Positions 1 through 8,114 of a stretch of 25,809 nucleotides of DNA are shown here, piece after piece. Made by a program: the position numbers and the translations under genes. Origin of the DNA: UBA6544 sp049601975 (GTDB lineage Bacteria > Pseudomonadota > Alphaproteobacteria > UBA8366). The DNA is taken from NCBI GenBank assembly GCA_049601975.1, contig JBMYRC010000052.1, positions 1-25,809 of the forward strand, in the 5' to 3' direction. The notes beneath the pieces are model-generated. The model saw only the letters and a program-made list of their open reading frames with translations, ran no database searches and was not told where the DNA came from. Each line of letters starts with the position of its first letter. Position 1 is the stretch's first letter.

Positions 1-99
1 TTTTGCCGAGTCGCACCCAATATCTTGTGTCTTCTCGGCAATTCCGTTATCAAATTAAGGTCCGCCGAGTACGCTGAAACTATAGAGGAACGACGGGTG

Positions 100-660
100 A
101 TGTGGGGTTCGAAAGAAAATCCGGCCCTGGTGTTGAATGCGGACTTCCGTCCGCTGAACTATTTCCCTTTGTCTCTTCTGTGTTGGCAGGACGCCGTTAA
201 GGCCGTGGTCACGAACCGGGTTAACGTGATCTCCGAATACGATCAACTCGTCCACTCGCCCTCCTTCGAATTGCGACTGCCGAGCGTCATCTCGCTCAAG
301 GAATATGTCCCGCAAGCGCGGAAACCGGCCTTTACCCGGTTCAACGTCTTTCTGCGTGACCGCTTCGCCTGTCAGTATTGCGGCATCGCCTTGCCATCAC
401 ACGAGTTGACCTTCGACCACGTCGTCCCGCGCTCGCGCGGTGGACGTACGACTTGGGAGAATGTGGTAACATCGTGTGCCCCCTGTAATCTGCGCAAAGG
501 TGGGCGGATGCCAAGATCCGCCGGCATGGTGCCAAAGCGCAAGCCCGAGCAACCGTCCATTTGGCGCATGCAGGAGAACGGCCGACAGTTTCCGCCCAAC
601 TTCCTACACGACAGTTGGCGGGATTATCTCTATTGGGATACAGAGCTGGAAGCGAATTGA
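100..660 (+). CDS. HNH endonuclease family protein
   Basis: A protein of about 186 residues with a C-terminal HNH (McrA-like) nuclease fold. In order it shows CQYCG (Cys91, Cys94), the DH pair of FDHVVPRSRGG (about 106-107), Asn121 in WENVV, and CAPCN (Cys126, Cys129). The four cysteines should hold a structural zinc and the His/Asn form the metal-dependent nuclease centre. The N-terminal 80 residues (LNADFRPLNYFPLS) match the stand-alone HNH proteins common in alphaproteobacteria, so this is more likely a housekeeping or repair-type nuclease than a homing enzyme. The frame is open from 25, but I chose ATG 100 because GAGGAA at 85-90 is well spaced for it; GTG 97 is an equal alternative. It converges on coq7 with a 9-nt gap. 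The cellular substrate is unknown. Confidence 0.85.
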   Translation: MWGSKENPALVLNADFRPLNYFPLSLLCWQDAVKAVVTNRVNVISEYDQLVHSPSFELRLPSVISLKEYVPQARKPAFTRFNVFLRDRFACQYCGIALPSHELTFDHVVPRSRGGRTTWENVVTSCAPCNLRKGGRMPRSAGMVPKRKPEQPSIWRMQENGRQFPPNFLHDSWRDYLYWDTELEAN

Positions 661-669
661 CCCCTTATG

Positions 670-1224
670 TCAGATCCGCGTGGACAGCCAGATCGCCGCG
701 CGCGAGCCCGCCTTCACCAAAGCCGACAATACCGGATAGCCGACGGCGCGTTCCGCCTCGTGCTCAAGCGCAGTATCGCGGTGTTCCAGCTCTTCCGCGC
801 GGAATTCTTCGATCGTGGTTTTTAAACTCGGTTCCGCTGTACCCAAGCGCTCCGCTTGTTCCCGGTAATGCTCATCAATTACTTCCTCAACCGCGACGGT
901 GCACGCCATCGCTGCACGCGGCCCCATCCGCGCCGTCGCGGCACCGAGCGCGAAACCGGCGACGCGCCAAAGCGGCGACAAGATTGTCGGTCGAACGTGG
1001 CGCTCGACAACGAGTTTCTCGAACGTCTCCAAATGGCGCTGCTCCTGCGCCGCCATCTCCGCGACGGCGTCGCGCGCGGGCCCCGGCGGCAAGACCGCAA
1101 GCTGGCCTTCATAGATTCGCACAGCGCCGTACTCGCCAGCATGGTCGACGCGGATCATCGCCTCGACCGCCGGCACCGGATCGCCCGGCAGGTAGAGAGG
1201 GCCCGCCTTACGCTGCATCGCCAT
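670..1224 (-). CDS. coq7: Demethoxyubiquinone hydroxylase, Coq7 family
   Basis: Di-iron carboxylate monooxygenase that hydroxylates demethoxyubiquinone in the penultimate step of ubiquinone synthesis, acting at the inner membrane. The di-iron ligands are visible: Glu in DHAGEYGA, EQRH, the Glu/His set around AVEEVIDEHY, and EELEH near the C-terminus. The length of about 184 residues fits bacterial Coq7. The frame is open to 1260, but starts at 1224 or 1218 (MAMQRKAG) are preferred: a GGGA element lies just upstream of 1224, and this start overlaps the end of dsbB by only 17 nt. It is the last gene of a leftward run with dsbB and the DedA-like gene. An aerobic, ubiquinone-using respiratory chain is implied, and DsbB next door passes electrons to quinone. 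Confidence 0.93.
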   Translation of the reverse strand: MAMQRKAGPLYLPGDPVPAVEAMIRVDHAGEYGAVRIYEGQLAVLPPGPARDAVAEMAAQEQRHLETFEKLVVERHVRPTILSPLWRVAGFALGAATARMGPRAAMACTVAVEEVIDEHYREQAERLGTAEPSLKTTIEEFRAEELEHRDTALEHEAERAVGYPVLSALVKAGSRAAIWLSTRI

Positions 1225-1741
1225 CTGTCCCGCGCTGCCACAGCAAGACCAGTCCGCCAAGGCCGAGCGCCAAGGACAGCAACATATTATAGCCCGCCAT
1301 GGAGATTCCCATCAGCGACCAAGCGACCTCGTCGCAACGCACCACCGGCGCGTTCATGATCTGCTGTTTCAGCGCTTCGACCGTCATCGGCATGCCGCTC
1401 ACCCCACCGCAGGACGCCAAACCCGGCCACAATTGTTGCTCGACGCCGACATGAAATCCGGCGACACCCGCACCCGCGAGGATCGCGAGCGAAGCCAACG
1501 CGACAACAGCTTTTTGTATGCCGGGATTATCCCGCAGCAACACAGCGACCAGCCCGAAACCGATAGCAATCCACCACGGCCAGCGCTGATACAGGCAAAG
1601 GGCACAAGGCTGTAAACCGCCGAGATACTGAAATCCATAGGCTGAGCCTAAGACCGCGCCGCCGAGGATCGCTTGCAACAGCGCGATGCGGGTCGGGTCC
1701 AGCCTTTCGGCCCATTGAAGTGCAATACTCATGTTCGGCAT
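1208..1741 (-). CDS. dsbB: Disulfide bond formation protein DsbB
   Basis: Inner-membrane quinone reductase that re-oxidises periplasmic DsbA and hands the electrons to ubiquinone. It has four hydrophobic segments (about 20-40, 57-70, 77-97, 143-167). The redox motif CALC (Cys46, Cys49) follows the first segment, and a second periplasmic pair lies at Cys111 (ASCGG) and Cys136 (VRCDE). The 177-residue length fits the family. The start at 1741 gives MPNMSIALQW; an ATG nine bases further in (1732) is possible and neither has a strong ribosome binding site. It lies 19 nt after the DedA-like gene and overlaps coq7, so the three are probably co-transcribed. No dsbA is in the window. Confidence 0.92.
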   Translation of the reverse strand: MPNMSIALQWAERLDPTRIALLQAILGGAVLGSAYGFQYLGGLQPCALCLYQRWPWWIAIGFGLVAVLLRDNPGIQKAVVALASLAILAGAGVAGFHVGVEQQLWPGLASCGGVSGMPMTVEALKQQIMNAPVVRCDEVAWSLMGISMAGYNMLLSLALGLGGLVLLWQRGTDGDAA

Positions 1742-1760
1742 TTAACCACGTGCGGCGGCA

Positions 1761-2339
1761 TTACAATAGTTTGATCAACCCGAAGCCCGCGAACAGCAGA
1801 ACAACAAAGACGACGGCCAGTATTTCCAGTCGTTTCTCGATAAATTTGCGGATCGGCGGGCCGAATCTCCAAAGCAGCGCGGCCTCGATAAAGAACCGCA
1901 GGCCACGACTTAACACAGAGGCCACAACGAAGACGATCGGATCGAGAGCAAACACACCGCTGGCGATGGTAATGACCTTATAGGGAAACGGCGTCAGCCC
2001 CGCCATCGCGACGATCCAAGCGCCGTATTCGGCATAGGTGCCGCGAAAATTCTCGAACTTCGCGCCATAGCCGTATAATTCCACGATCTGGGTCCCAACC
2101 GTATCATAGAGGAAATAGCCGATGGCATAGCCCGCCAATCCACCGAGGACGGAGGTGACCGTACACACCGCTGCGATCCGCCACGCCGCCGCCCGATCCG
2201 AGAGCACCATGGGCACGATCATCACGTCCGGCGGAATCGGAAATACCGAACTTTCGGCGAATGAGACCAGTGCCAGCCACCATATCGCCTGCGGATGTGC
2301 CGCCAGGTCGATGACCCGGTCGTAAAGCCGTTTGATCAT
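1761..2339 (-). CDS. YqaA/DedA-family membrane protein
   Basis: A 192-residue polytopic inner-membrane protein of the DedA/VTT superfamily, YqaA branch. It shows the family features: the early FAESSVFPIPPDVM motif with its acidic residue and prolines, the GGLAGYAIGYFLYDTVG glycine-rich segment, the GLTPFPYKVITIASG re-entrant-loop motif, a basic SRGLRFF stretch, and a C-terminal hydrophobic helix. Characterised DedA-family proteins move lipid carriers or phospholipids between membrane leaflets and affect envelope integrity; the substrate of this branch is not settled. It lies between the hemerythrin/NTF2-like ORF (19-nt gap) and dsbB (19-nt gap), consistent with one leftward operon. The ATG at 2339 lacks a strong Shine-Dalgarno. 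Confidence 0.88.
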   Translation of the reverse strand: MIKRLYDRVIDLAAHPQAIWWLALVSFAESSVFPIPPDVMIVPMVLSDRAAAWRIAAVCTVTSVLGGLAGYAIGYFLYDTVGTQIVELYGYGAKFENFRGTYAEYGAWIVAMAGLTPFPYKVITIASGVFALDPIVFVVASVLSRGLRFFIEAALLWRFGPPIRKFIEKRLEILAVVFVVLLFAGFGLIKLL

Positions 2340-2358
2340 AAGAAGCTTTGGCCTTTAA

Positions 2359-3438
2359 TCAGGACGGCGCGCCGTAAGATTTCTGCGGGACGTCCCGATT
2401 GAGCGACAAGTGGGTGTGAATCCCCTTCCACGGCGCGTCCACGCTGTCGCGCCGCAACCCCGCGGTGACCCGGCCCGGGCGCGGATAAGCGTCACCGTTT
2501 TCATGAAACCCGGTCGACTTCCACACCAGTACGGCGACGGCAAACAAGCGGTCCGGCGAGACCCGCACCTGCAACGTGTCGGTCAGGAATTCAAAGTCGC
2601 GAATGGTCGGCCAAATGCTTTTCCATTGCCTTTCCATCAAGTTATCGAGTCCTTCAACCGTATCCATCCAGGTTCCGAATCCGACGACATCTTCCTCGAA
2701 CATGGGCCGGGCGGAAGCGAAATCGACGGCGGCGACATAGCCGCTCCAGGTGTCGAACCATGCCTTGATGGAAGCGTGATCCGCCGGGTTGGGCGCTGAT
2801 TGTGTCATAGCGGTTTCCAAATGCTGTTGCCGTGCCGCAGTACTATACGAGCGCATCCGAATTTGAAAACTACAACAAACAATTACGCCGGGGTCGGGGG
2901 AGACCCGGAGAATGCCGTGCCGCAGGATCGCGAAACGTTGCTCGGTCGAATTGTGCAGCGGATTGGCACGTTGCACGAGGTTCCGCGAAACCTTTTCCCA
3001 GTCTCGGTCATTCAATAACCGCAAGGCTTCGGGAAAAAGATTGTCCTCCTCGAGACGAATAAGCATCCGGTAAGACTCGAGAAAACCGCCAAAGCTGCTC
3101 AAGACTAGGTCGCGCGACATGGTTTCGTCGCGCATGATGCGCTCGACGGTGTCATGCACATGACGGGTCTGGCCACCCAGTTTATCATGGGCCACGGTCA
3201 GATCGGCAATGCCGGACTCCAACCTTGGCTGGCGCGATACCATCACTGCATAGATCGCATCCTCCTTTGGATGATGGCAGGCCTCGGGATAATCGAGGCA
3301 GTAATCCATGATCTCCTGCAGCAAATGGAAATCGGCAACGTCACCGGCGTCGAATACCGTCATCTCCTGTTCGATCAGGTCCAGAATGCGGCTCATATTT
3401 GTATGTTCGTCTTGCAACTGAAGGATAATTTCAGACAT
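2359..3438 (-). CDS. Hemerythrin-domain protein read through into an NTF2/SnoaL-like domain
   Basis: One open frame encodes two domains. Residues 1-175 are a hemerythrin/HHE four-helix bundle that should bind a non-heme di-iron centre: DEH at 10-12, HHPKE at 55-59, His84 and Glu131 (EEDNLFP) are likely ligands. From Met211, 149 residues form an NTF2/SnoaL-like cone fold (SIKAWFDTWSGYVAAVDFASARPMF onwards), a fold used by small ketosteroid-isomerase-like enzymes or binding proteins. The start at 3438 has GAGAGGG upstream. The linker (about 176-210) looks like non-coding DNA: it contains a hairpin (2888-2908) and a promoter-like pair (2842-2869) just before ATG 2808. I think these were two genes, with the NTF2-like gene at 2359-2808, and the first has lost its stop; a true fusion is the alternative. 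No partner or substrate is known. Confidence 0.75.
   Translation of the reverse strand: MSEIILQLQDEHTNMSRILDLIEQEMTVFDAGDVADFHLLQEIMDYCLDYPEACHHPKEDAIYAVMVSRQPRLESGIADLTVAHDKLGGQTRHVHDTVERIMRDETMSRDLVLSSFGGFLESYRMLIRLEEDNLFPEALRLLNDRDWEKVSRNLVQRANPLHNSTEQRFAILRHGILRVSPDPGVIVCCSFQIRMRSYSTAARQQHLETAMTQSAPNPADHASIKAWFDTWSGYVAAVDFASARPMFEEDVVGFGTWMDTVEGLDNLMERQWKSIWPTIRDFEFLTDTLQVRVSPDRLFAVAVLVWKSTGFHENGDAYPRPGRVTAGLRRDSVDAPWKGIHTHLSLNRDVPQKSYGAPS
2842..2869 (-). promoter_or_regulatory. Possible promoter for the NTF2-like half of the hemerythrin ORF
   Basis: On the minus strand, TTTTCA (2864-2869) is followed after 16 nt by TATAGT (2842-2847), about 34 nt before the internal ATG at 2808. The -10 is good and the -35 weak. 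Its place inside an open reading frame supports the idea that the linker was an intergenic region. Confidence 0.3.
2888..2908 (-). terminator. Hairpin inside the hemerythrin-NTF2 linker
   Basis: Reading the minus strand, CCGGGTC pairs with GACCCCGG across a six-base C-rich loop, with one bulged C. A T-rich stretch follows. It sits exactly where the hemerythrin domain ends, as expected of a terminator between two genes, although the frame runs straight through it. Confidence 0.35.
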
Positions 3439-3555
3439 GCCGCCCTCTCGGTTCTGCGCTTGGCCAGCAAATCTACGCCCAATCGCCACCCGCCGCCTTG
3501 ACATGGCTCAAACGGATTTATGTTGATGCAAAGCGTCACTCGCCGGATGGATTGC

Positions 3556-4752
3556 ATGACTTTACCGCTCGAAAACATAAAGGTTCTTGACCTCACCCGG
3601 GCCGCCGCAGGGCCTTTCGCCACGATGATTCTAGGCGATCTCGGCGCCGATGTGGTCAAGGTGGAGCCGACACCAAAGGGCGATATGACCCGGCTATGGG
3701 GGCCTTACGATCACGGCATCGGCGTCTACTATCTCAGTATCAACCGCAACAAGCGCTGCCTCGGCATTGATTTCCGCAACGAAGAAGGATTGAAGACGTT
3801 GCGCCGCATGGCGGCCAAAGCCGATGTGGTGGTGGAGAATTTCAAGCCAGGCACCGCGGAGCAAATGGGCCTCGACTATGACGCCGTAAAAGCGGTCAAT
3901 CCGAAAGTTATCTACGGCAGTATCTCCGGCCTCGGCAGCACCGGCCCTTACGGCACCTGGCCGGGTCTTGATCAAATCGCGCAAGGCATGTCCGGCATGA
4001 TGAGCCTGACGGGCCAGCCGGGCGGCGAGCCGACCCGCTACGGTGTGCCAATCGGCGATTTCACCGCCGGAATGTGGTGCGCGCTGGCCGTGACAGCCGC
4101 CGTCGCCCAGCGTCACGTGACGGGCGAAGGGCAGCGGGTCGAGACATCGCTCTTGGGCGCGCTTGTTGGATTGCTCAGCGTGCAGGGCCAACGCTATCTC
4201 AGCAACGGCGACGTCCCGGGTCAGGCGGGCAACGACCACCCGACGATTTATCCCTACGGTGTCTTCGATGCGAAAGACGGACCGTTGAATGTCGCCACCG
4301 CGCGCGAAGAACATTGGCAACGGCTGTGCGCGGTGATGGGTATGGAGGATCTGCTGGAGAATCCAGATTACGTGAACAACGACGCCCGGATGCAGAACAA
4401 AGACAAGCTGCGCGACATTCTGAATGCACAGTTCAGAACCCGCGACGCCATCGAGTGGACCAAGGATTTGATGGAGGGCGGCGTGCCGTCTGGCCCGATC
4501 TATTCACTCGACAAGGTTTTCAACGATCCGCAGGTCATCGACCAAGGCATGGTGGAACGGGTGCAGCATCCGACCATCGGCGATTTGGACCTGTTGGCCA
4601 ATCCCATGAAGATGGAGGCCTTCGAGGGTAAATCGGTGCGCACGCCGCCACCGCTCGTCGGCGAGCATAATGCGCAAGTTCTCAGCGAATACGGATTTTC
4701 CGCCGACGAGATCGCCGCACTCGACGCGGCTAACGCAATCGGCGCCGAATAA
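3556..4752 (+). CDS. Family III CoA-transferase (CaiB/BaiF type)
   Basis: Transfers CoA between a CoA thioester and a free carboxylic acid through an aspartyl-CoA anhydride. The fold's hallmarks are present: KVLDLTRAAAGPFATMILGDLGADVVKVE at the N-terminus, VVVENFKPG, YGSISGLG, and PGLDQIAQGMSG with the expected catalytic Asp at about residue 139, followed by GVPIGDFTAGMWCALAV and a C-terminal PPPLVGEHNAQVL. About 398 residues is normal for the family. The frame opens at 3520, but ATG 3556 places the conserved core a few residues from the start and has GGATGG upstream. It probably charges or de-charges the acid handled by the VOC, crotonase and Hyu genes downstream. The acid itself cannot be read from the sequence. 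Confidence 0.9.
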   Translation: MTLPLENIKVLDLTRAAAGPFATMILGDLGADVVKVEPTPKGDMTRLWGPYDHGIGVYYLSINRNKRCLGIDFRNEEGLKTLRRMAAKADVVVENFKPGTAEQMGLDYDAVKAVNPKVIYGSISGLGSTGPYGTWPGLDQIAQGMSGMMSLTGQPGGEPTRYGVPIGDFTAGMWCALAVTAAVAQRHVTGEGQRVETSLLGALVGLLSVQGQRYLSNGDVPGQAGNDHPTIYPYGVFDAKDGPLNVATAREEHWQRLCAVMGMEDLLENPDYVNNDARMQNKDKLRDILNAQFRTRDAIEWTKDLMEGGVPSGPIYSLDKVFNDPQVIDQGMVERVQHPTIGDLDLLANPMKMEAFEGKSVRTPPPLVGEHNAQVLSEYGFSADEIAALDAANAIGAE

Positions 4753-4779
4753 GAGGAAAGCGCCCAACCGGCCCCGGTC

Positions 4780-5688
4780 CTATCCCGGACCCCCATCGGC
4801 TTGGGCAATCAGCCACTGGCGGAAATCGTCGACATGCGGTGGCGCCTGATTGTCCGACACCACGAAATAGTCACCGTCGTCACTATCGACATGGGGGTGC
4901 AGCGGAGCGACCAGCACGCCCGTTGCCAAAGCGTCCGCCACAAAAGGCGAGTGGGCGATCGTGACACCCAAGCCGGCGACCGCCGCTTCGATTGCCTGGC
5001 TGGAGTTCGATACCGACACCCTGCGGCGGGGCAATATGTCGGCCGAGCGGGCCTCTCGAAACCATCGCGGCCAATCAAGATGGCGCGGCTCCGCCTCGAT
5101 CCGTATTAAGGTATGATTGCGGAGATCGCCCGGCGTTTCTATCGGGTGCCGCGCGATCAATTTCGGGCTCGCGACGGGAAAGTATCGATTGGCCATCAAC
5201 GGTTCGGCCCGAACGCCGCTGCCATGGGGGCGTCCGCAGCGGATGACGATATCGGCATCGATCCGGTCGAGATCTTCAATCGAATCCGCCGAAATCAGTC
5301 GAACGCCAATGTCGGGAAACCGCTCATAAAAGGTAACCAGACGGTGCACGAGCCAACGTTGCGCAAATGTCGGCAGCAAGCAGACACTGATGCTCCGCTC
5401 GCGGCCATCGAAACGACGAGCGATTTCGATACCTGCCCAAATTTCGGCAAATGCTTGCGTTAATCTAGCAGCGAGGACCTCACCTTCACGCGTCAATTCT
5501 ATTCCGCGCGCCCGGCGAGTCGTCAATACACAGCCCAGACTCCCTTCCAAATGGCGGAGTTGCTGACTGACGGCGGGCTGGCTAACACCCAACTCATCCG
5601 CAGCCGAGCTGATACTCTTGTGCCGGGCAATTGCTTCGAAGGCGCGGATGCTGGTCAGCGATGGGCGATGTTCGACCATCTTCCACAT
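4780..5688 (-). CDS. LysR-type transcriptional regulator, GcvA-like
   Basis: A 302-residue regulator. Residues 9-68 form the LysR winged helix-turn-helix (SIRAFEAIARHKSISSAADELGVSQPAVSQQLRHLE), and the rest is the periplasmic-binding-like effector domain; the segment DADIVIRCGR and the ending are typical of the GcvA subgroup. It is transcribed away from the GFA/VOC/crotonase genes and towards the CoA-transferase, so it is well placed to control both. A short palindrome at 5688-5704 overlaps its start. I used ATG 5688; ATG 5679 (MVEHRPSLTSIRAFEA) fits the family N-terminus equally well. Neither has a well-spaced ribosome binding site. The effector may be the substrate or a CoA thioester of the pathway, but nothing in the sequence says which. 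Confidence 0.88.
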   Translation of the reverse strand: MWKMVEHRPSLTSIRAFEAIARHKSISSAADELGVSQPAVSQQLRHLEGSLGCVLTTRRARGIELTREGEVLAARLTQAFAEIWAGIEIARRFDGRERSISVCLLPTFAQRWLVHRLVTFYERFPDIGVRLISADSIEDLDRIDADIVIRCGRPHGSGVRAEPLMANRYFPVASPKLIARHPIETPGDLRNHTLIRIEAEPRHLDWPRWFREARSADILPRRRVSVSNSSQAIEAAVAGLGVTIAHSPFVADALATGVLVAPLHPHVDSDDGDYFVVSDNQAPPHVDDFRQWLIAQADGGPG

Positions 5689-5704
5689 ATAAGATGAATT
5701 TATA
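5688..5704. promoter_or_regulatory. Possible LysR operator
   Basis: TATAA-N7-TTATA, a perfect 5-bp inverted repeat of the size seen in LysR boxes (T-N11-A type). It lies in the divergent region between the regulator and the GFA gene and touches the regulator's first possible start codon, which would suit autoregulation. AT-only arms are easily found by chance. Confidence 0.25.
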
Positions 5705-5790
5705 CAGCAAGCAATTCAAATGCCTTGTACGTCCCAATTCTCAACGAATATGATTTCAAAGTATAAGAAGATCTGTGAAAAGGAATGCCA

Positions 5791-6210
5791 ATGACCGTCT
5801 ACAAGGGTGCCTGCCATTGCGGCGGCGTCACCGTCGAGCTTGAGACCGACACCGACCCCACCGATATCGAGGTCCGGGAATGTCAGTGTTCCTTCTGCCG
5901 CGCCCACGGAGCCGTGTCGGCCAGCGATCCGAACGGACGCATCCGCTATATTGAGCAGGAGCCGGGCGCGATCACCCGCTACCAGTTCGGCACCAAGTCC
6001 TGCGATTTCCTTATCTGCCGGAAGTGCGGCGTCTATTTGGGCGCGGTGATGGACGGCGATGGGACGCCCGGCTACTCGACAACGCAAATTAAGCATTTCG
6101 AGGACAGAGCGCTTTTCACCAAGAGTGCCCGCCATCCCGATTATGACGGTGAGCCGCTGGAAACACGCCTCGCACGGCGGAAGAAGAATTGGACGCCGAT
6201 TGCCGGCTAA
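5791..6210 (+). CDS. GFA/CENP-V-type zinc-binding protein
   Basis: A protein of about 139 residues of the glutathione-dependent formaldehyde-activating enzyme (GFA, Mss4-like) family. The zinc-binding cysteines are all present: ACHCGG near residues 8-10, CQCSFC at 31-36, Cys71, and CRKCG at 76-79. Most members are not true S-hydroxymethylglutathione synthases; the fold binds zinc and sometimes a thiol, and exact functions are usually unknown. ATG 5791 is preferred to ATG 5785 because AGGA at 5781-5784 is six bases from it. It is the first gene of a rightward set ending with the crotonase. A role in handling a reactive aldehyde made by the pathway is possible but inferred. Confidence 0.85.
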   Translation: MTVYKGACHCGGVTVELETDTDPTDIEVRECQCSFCRAHGAVSASDPNGRIRYIEQEPGAITRYQFGTKSCDFLICRKCGVYLGAVMDGDGTPGYSTTQIKHFEDRALFTKSARHPDYDGEPLETRLARRKKNWTPIAG

Positions 6211-6234
6211 CAAGAATTACGTATTGGAGGATGC

Positions 6235-7161
6235 ATGACTGCTCCCGATTTAGCTTATGTGGCTCTCGTTGTTGACGAACCGGAGACAAGCGCCGCGATT
6301 TTCGAAAAAGACTTCGGCCTGCCGCGCCAGGATTTTTCCTGCGGCGGATCGAACGTGCCGATGATTTCGGTTGGGAAATCCGCGCTGGCATTCTTCCAGC
6401 CGGACAATCCGTTTCTGGGGTCAGACGCCAAGAAGGGCGTCCATCACATCGCCATCGCCACCGACGATCCGGAAAGGGCAGCGAAAGAATCCGGCGTTGT
6501 AATTTCCGGTGACGCGTCGAAAGGCATCGACGGCAAGACCCAGATCGCATTGGCGCGGAACGCGACCTGTGGAATCCGCGTGCGTTATACAGAAGCATTG
6601 GGCTTGCCCGCCGCATCGTCTGACATCGTGCAGCGCATCGATCATCTGGGTGTCGCCTCCGCTGACAACCAAGCGGCGCGCGACGTCTTCATCGACAAGC
6701 TCGGCTGCGTCTACGAAAGCCAACAGACGGACAGCGAAGTCGAGACGATTTCGGAGAATTTCACCTCCGACACCTATAACTACATCTTCCACACGCGGCC
6801 GTCGGAGCTCATCGGCAGCATGCGCGTCACCTTTATCACCGTCGGGGATACGGAGTTCGAGTTCATCCAAGACCTGACGACGAATGTGGAAGCGGACGAA
6901 GCGCGCCACGACGCGGCGGGTACGACCCGCGGCGACCGCAGCGCCATTGCCCGATATGTCGCCTCACGTGGTGCGGGCTTACATCACATCGCCTTCAAGA
7001 CGCCCGACGTCGTGGAAAGCCTCGCCAAGATCAAGGCGGCGGGGCACCGGACCATCGACACGGTAGGGCGCCCCGGCTCCCGCGGAGCACTGATCGGTTT
7101 CATGCATCCGACGATGATCGGCGGTGTCTTAATGCATTTCGTAGCGCGAGAGGAAATTTGA
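6235..7161 (+). CDS. Two-domain VOC protein, first tandem copy
   Basis: A 308-residue protein with two vicinal-oxygen-chelate modules (about 1-125 and 133-308). The C-terminal module resembles methylmalonyl-CoA epimerase and dioxygenase-type VOC proteins: QRIDHLGVA (His137), an EFEF strand (about 208-210), GAGLHHIAFKT (His250/251), IGFMHPTMIGG. In methylmalonyl-CoA epimerase the last strand carries a metal-binding Glu (GVLIEL); here the equivalent reads GVLMHF, giving His. The N-terminal half keeps VHHIAIA but has LAYVALVV where the first ligand His would be, so it probably lacks a full site. GGAGG lies just upstream of the ATG. It is translationally coupled to the next gene, a clear paralogue. 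A mononuclear metal enzyme (isomerase, epimerase or ring-cleaving dioxygenase) is likely; the reaction is unknown. Confidence 0.82.
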   Translation: MTAPDLAYVALVVDEPETSAAIFEKDFGLPRQDFSCGGSNVPMISVGKSALAFFQPDNPFLGSDAKKGVHHIAIATDDPERAAKESGVVISGDASKGIDGKTQIALARNATCGIRVRYTEALGLPAASSDIVQRIDHLGVASADNQAARDVFIDKLGCVYESQQTDSEVETISENFTSDTYNYIFHTRPSELIGSMRVTFITVGDTEFEFIQDLTTNVEADEARHDAAGTTRGDRSAIARYVASRGAGLHHIAFKTPDVVESLAKIKAAGHRTIDTVGRPGSRGALIGFMHPTMIGGVLMHFVAREEI

Positions 7162-7163
7162 TC

Positions 7164-8114
7164 ATGAGCGGATATTCAATGAACTACCTCGCCCTCGTGG
7201 CCCGTGACGTGGAGGCAGCGTGCCGCTTCCTCGGCGGGTCCCTCGGATTGCAACGTCGCGATGTGCCGCTCGAAGGCCGTAGCGTTCCCTTTTTCGGAAT
7301 CGGCAAATCGGCGCTCGCGATCTTCGAGCTCGACGACCCCTATCTTGAGGAGCCACGCTTTCCCGGCGTGCATCACATGGCGCTCGGCGCGACCGATCCA
7401 GCCGGAACCGCCGCAAAGCACGGGTTGACCATCACGCACGACGGTGTTGGTCCGGACGGAAAACGCTTCGTCACCATTGAGCCGAAAGAAACCGTAGGCA
7501 TCCGCACACGGTTCATCGAACCGCTCGACATTCCGAGCGCTGACGGACCAGCGTATAAGATCGATCATCTCGGCATCGCCACCGACGACAACGACGCGAC
7601 GGTGCGTGTCTTCACCGACAATCTCGGCTGTCCCATCGACAGCACGCAAACCGATGTGGAAGTGCGCAACGTCACGGAGAGTTTTATCTCCGATAAATAC
7701 GGGGCGATTTATCACTCCCGCCCACCGGAAATTCTCGGCGGATTGCGCGACGTCTTCATCAATATCGGCGATTGCGAGCTGGAACTGCTGATGGATTACG
7801 ACGCTAACATGAAACCGAAAGAGCGATTGGGCGAGGAAGAAGGCAACACCAAGGGCGACCAAAGTGCCATCGCCAAGTTCGTTACCCGGCGTGGACCGGG
7901 TCTGGCCCATGTCGCGTTTGCGACGCGCGACATCGACGCCAGCCTACCGAAGCTCGCGGAAGATGGCTGGCGGATGATCGACGTGGAAGGGCGGCCCGGC
8001 GGGCGCGGATCGCTTATCGGTTTCGTACATCCGTCGAATTTTGGCGGGGGACTGTTGATACATTTCGTCGAACCACAGGTCGACGGCGGCTGGGCGGCCA
8101 AGAAATTTGGCTGA
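7164..8114 (+). CDS. Two-domain VOC protein, second tandem copy
   Basis: A 316-residue paralogue of the preceding gene along its whole length: YLALVARDVEAACRF, GVHHMALGATD, KIDHLGIATDD, a two-residue ESFISDKYGAIYHSRPPEILGG match to ENFTSDTYNYIFHTRPSELIGS, GDCELELL, GPGLAHVAFAT, RPGGRGSLIGFVHPSNFGG and the ending GLLIHFVEP. It also has His in place of the epimerase Glu in the last strand, so the change is shared and not a lesion. The frame opens with TTG 7158, but ATG 7164 has AGAGGAAA upstream at 7149-7156 and lies two bases beyond the stop of the first copy. It overlaps the start of the crotonase gene. The pair may form a heteromer or act on two successive intermediates; this is inferred. 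Confidence 0.83.
   Translation: MSGYSMNYLALVARDVEAACRFLGGSLGLQRRDVPLEGRSVPFFGIGKSALAIFELDDPYLEEPRFPGVHHMALGATDPAGTAAKHGLTITHDGVGPDGKRFVTIEPKETVGIRTRFIEPLDIPSADGPAYKIDHLGIATDDNDATVRVFTDNLGCPIDSTQTDVEVRNVTESFISDKYGAIYHSRPPEILGGLRDVFINIGDCELELLMDYDANMKPKERLGEEEGNTKGDQSAIAKFVTRRGPGLAHVAFATRDIDASLPKLAEDGWRMIDVEGRPGGRGSLIGFVHPSNFGGGLLIHFVEPQVDGGWAAKKFG

Noticed and set aside
561..1359. Long plus-strand frames (243 and 167 aa) across coq7 and dsbB
   Set aside because: Arg/Ala/Pro-rich shadows of well-identified minus-strand genes in GC-rich DNA.
4776..4791. Small hairpin GGTCC/GGACC between the CoA-transferase and LysR genes as a terminator
   Set aside because: The stem is only 5 bp, has no T-tract and overlaps the regulator's stop codon.
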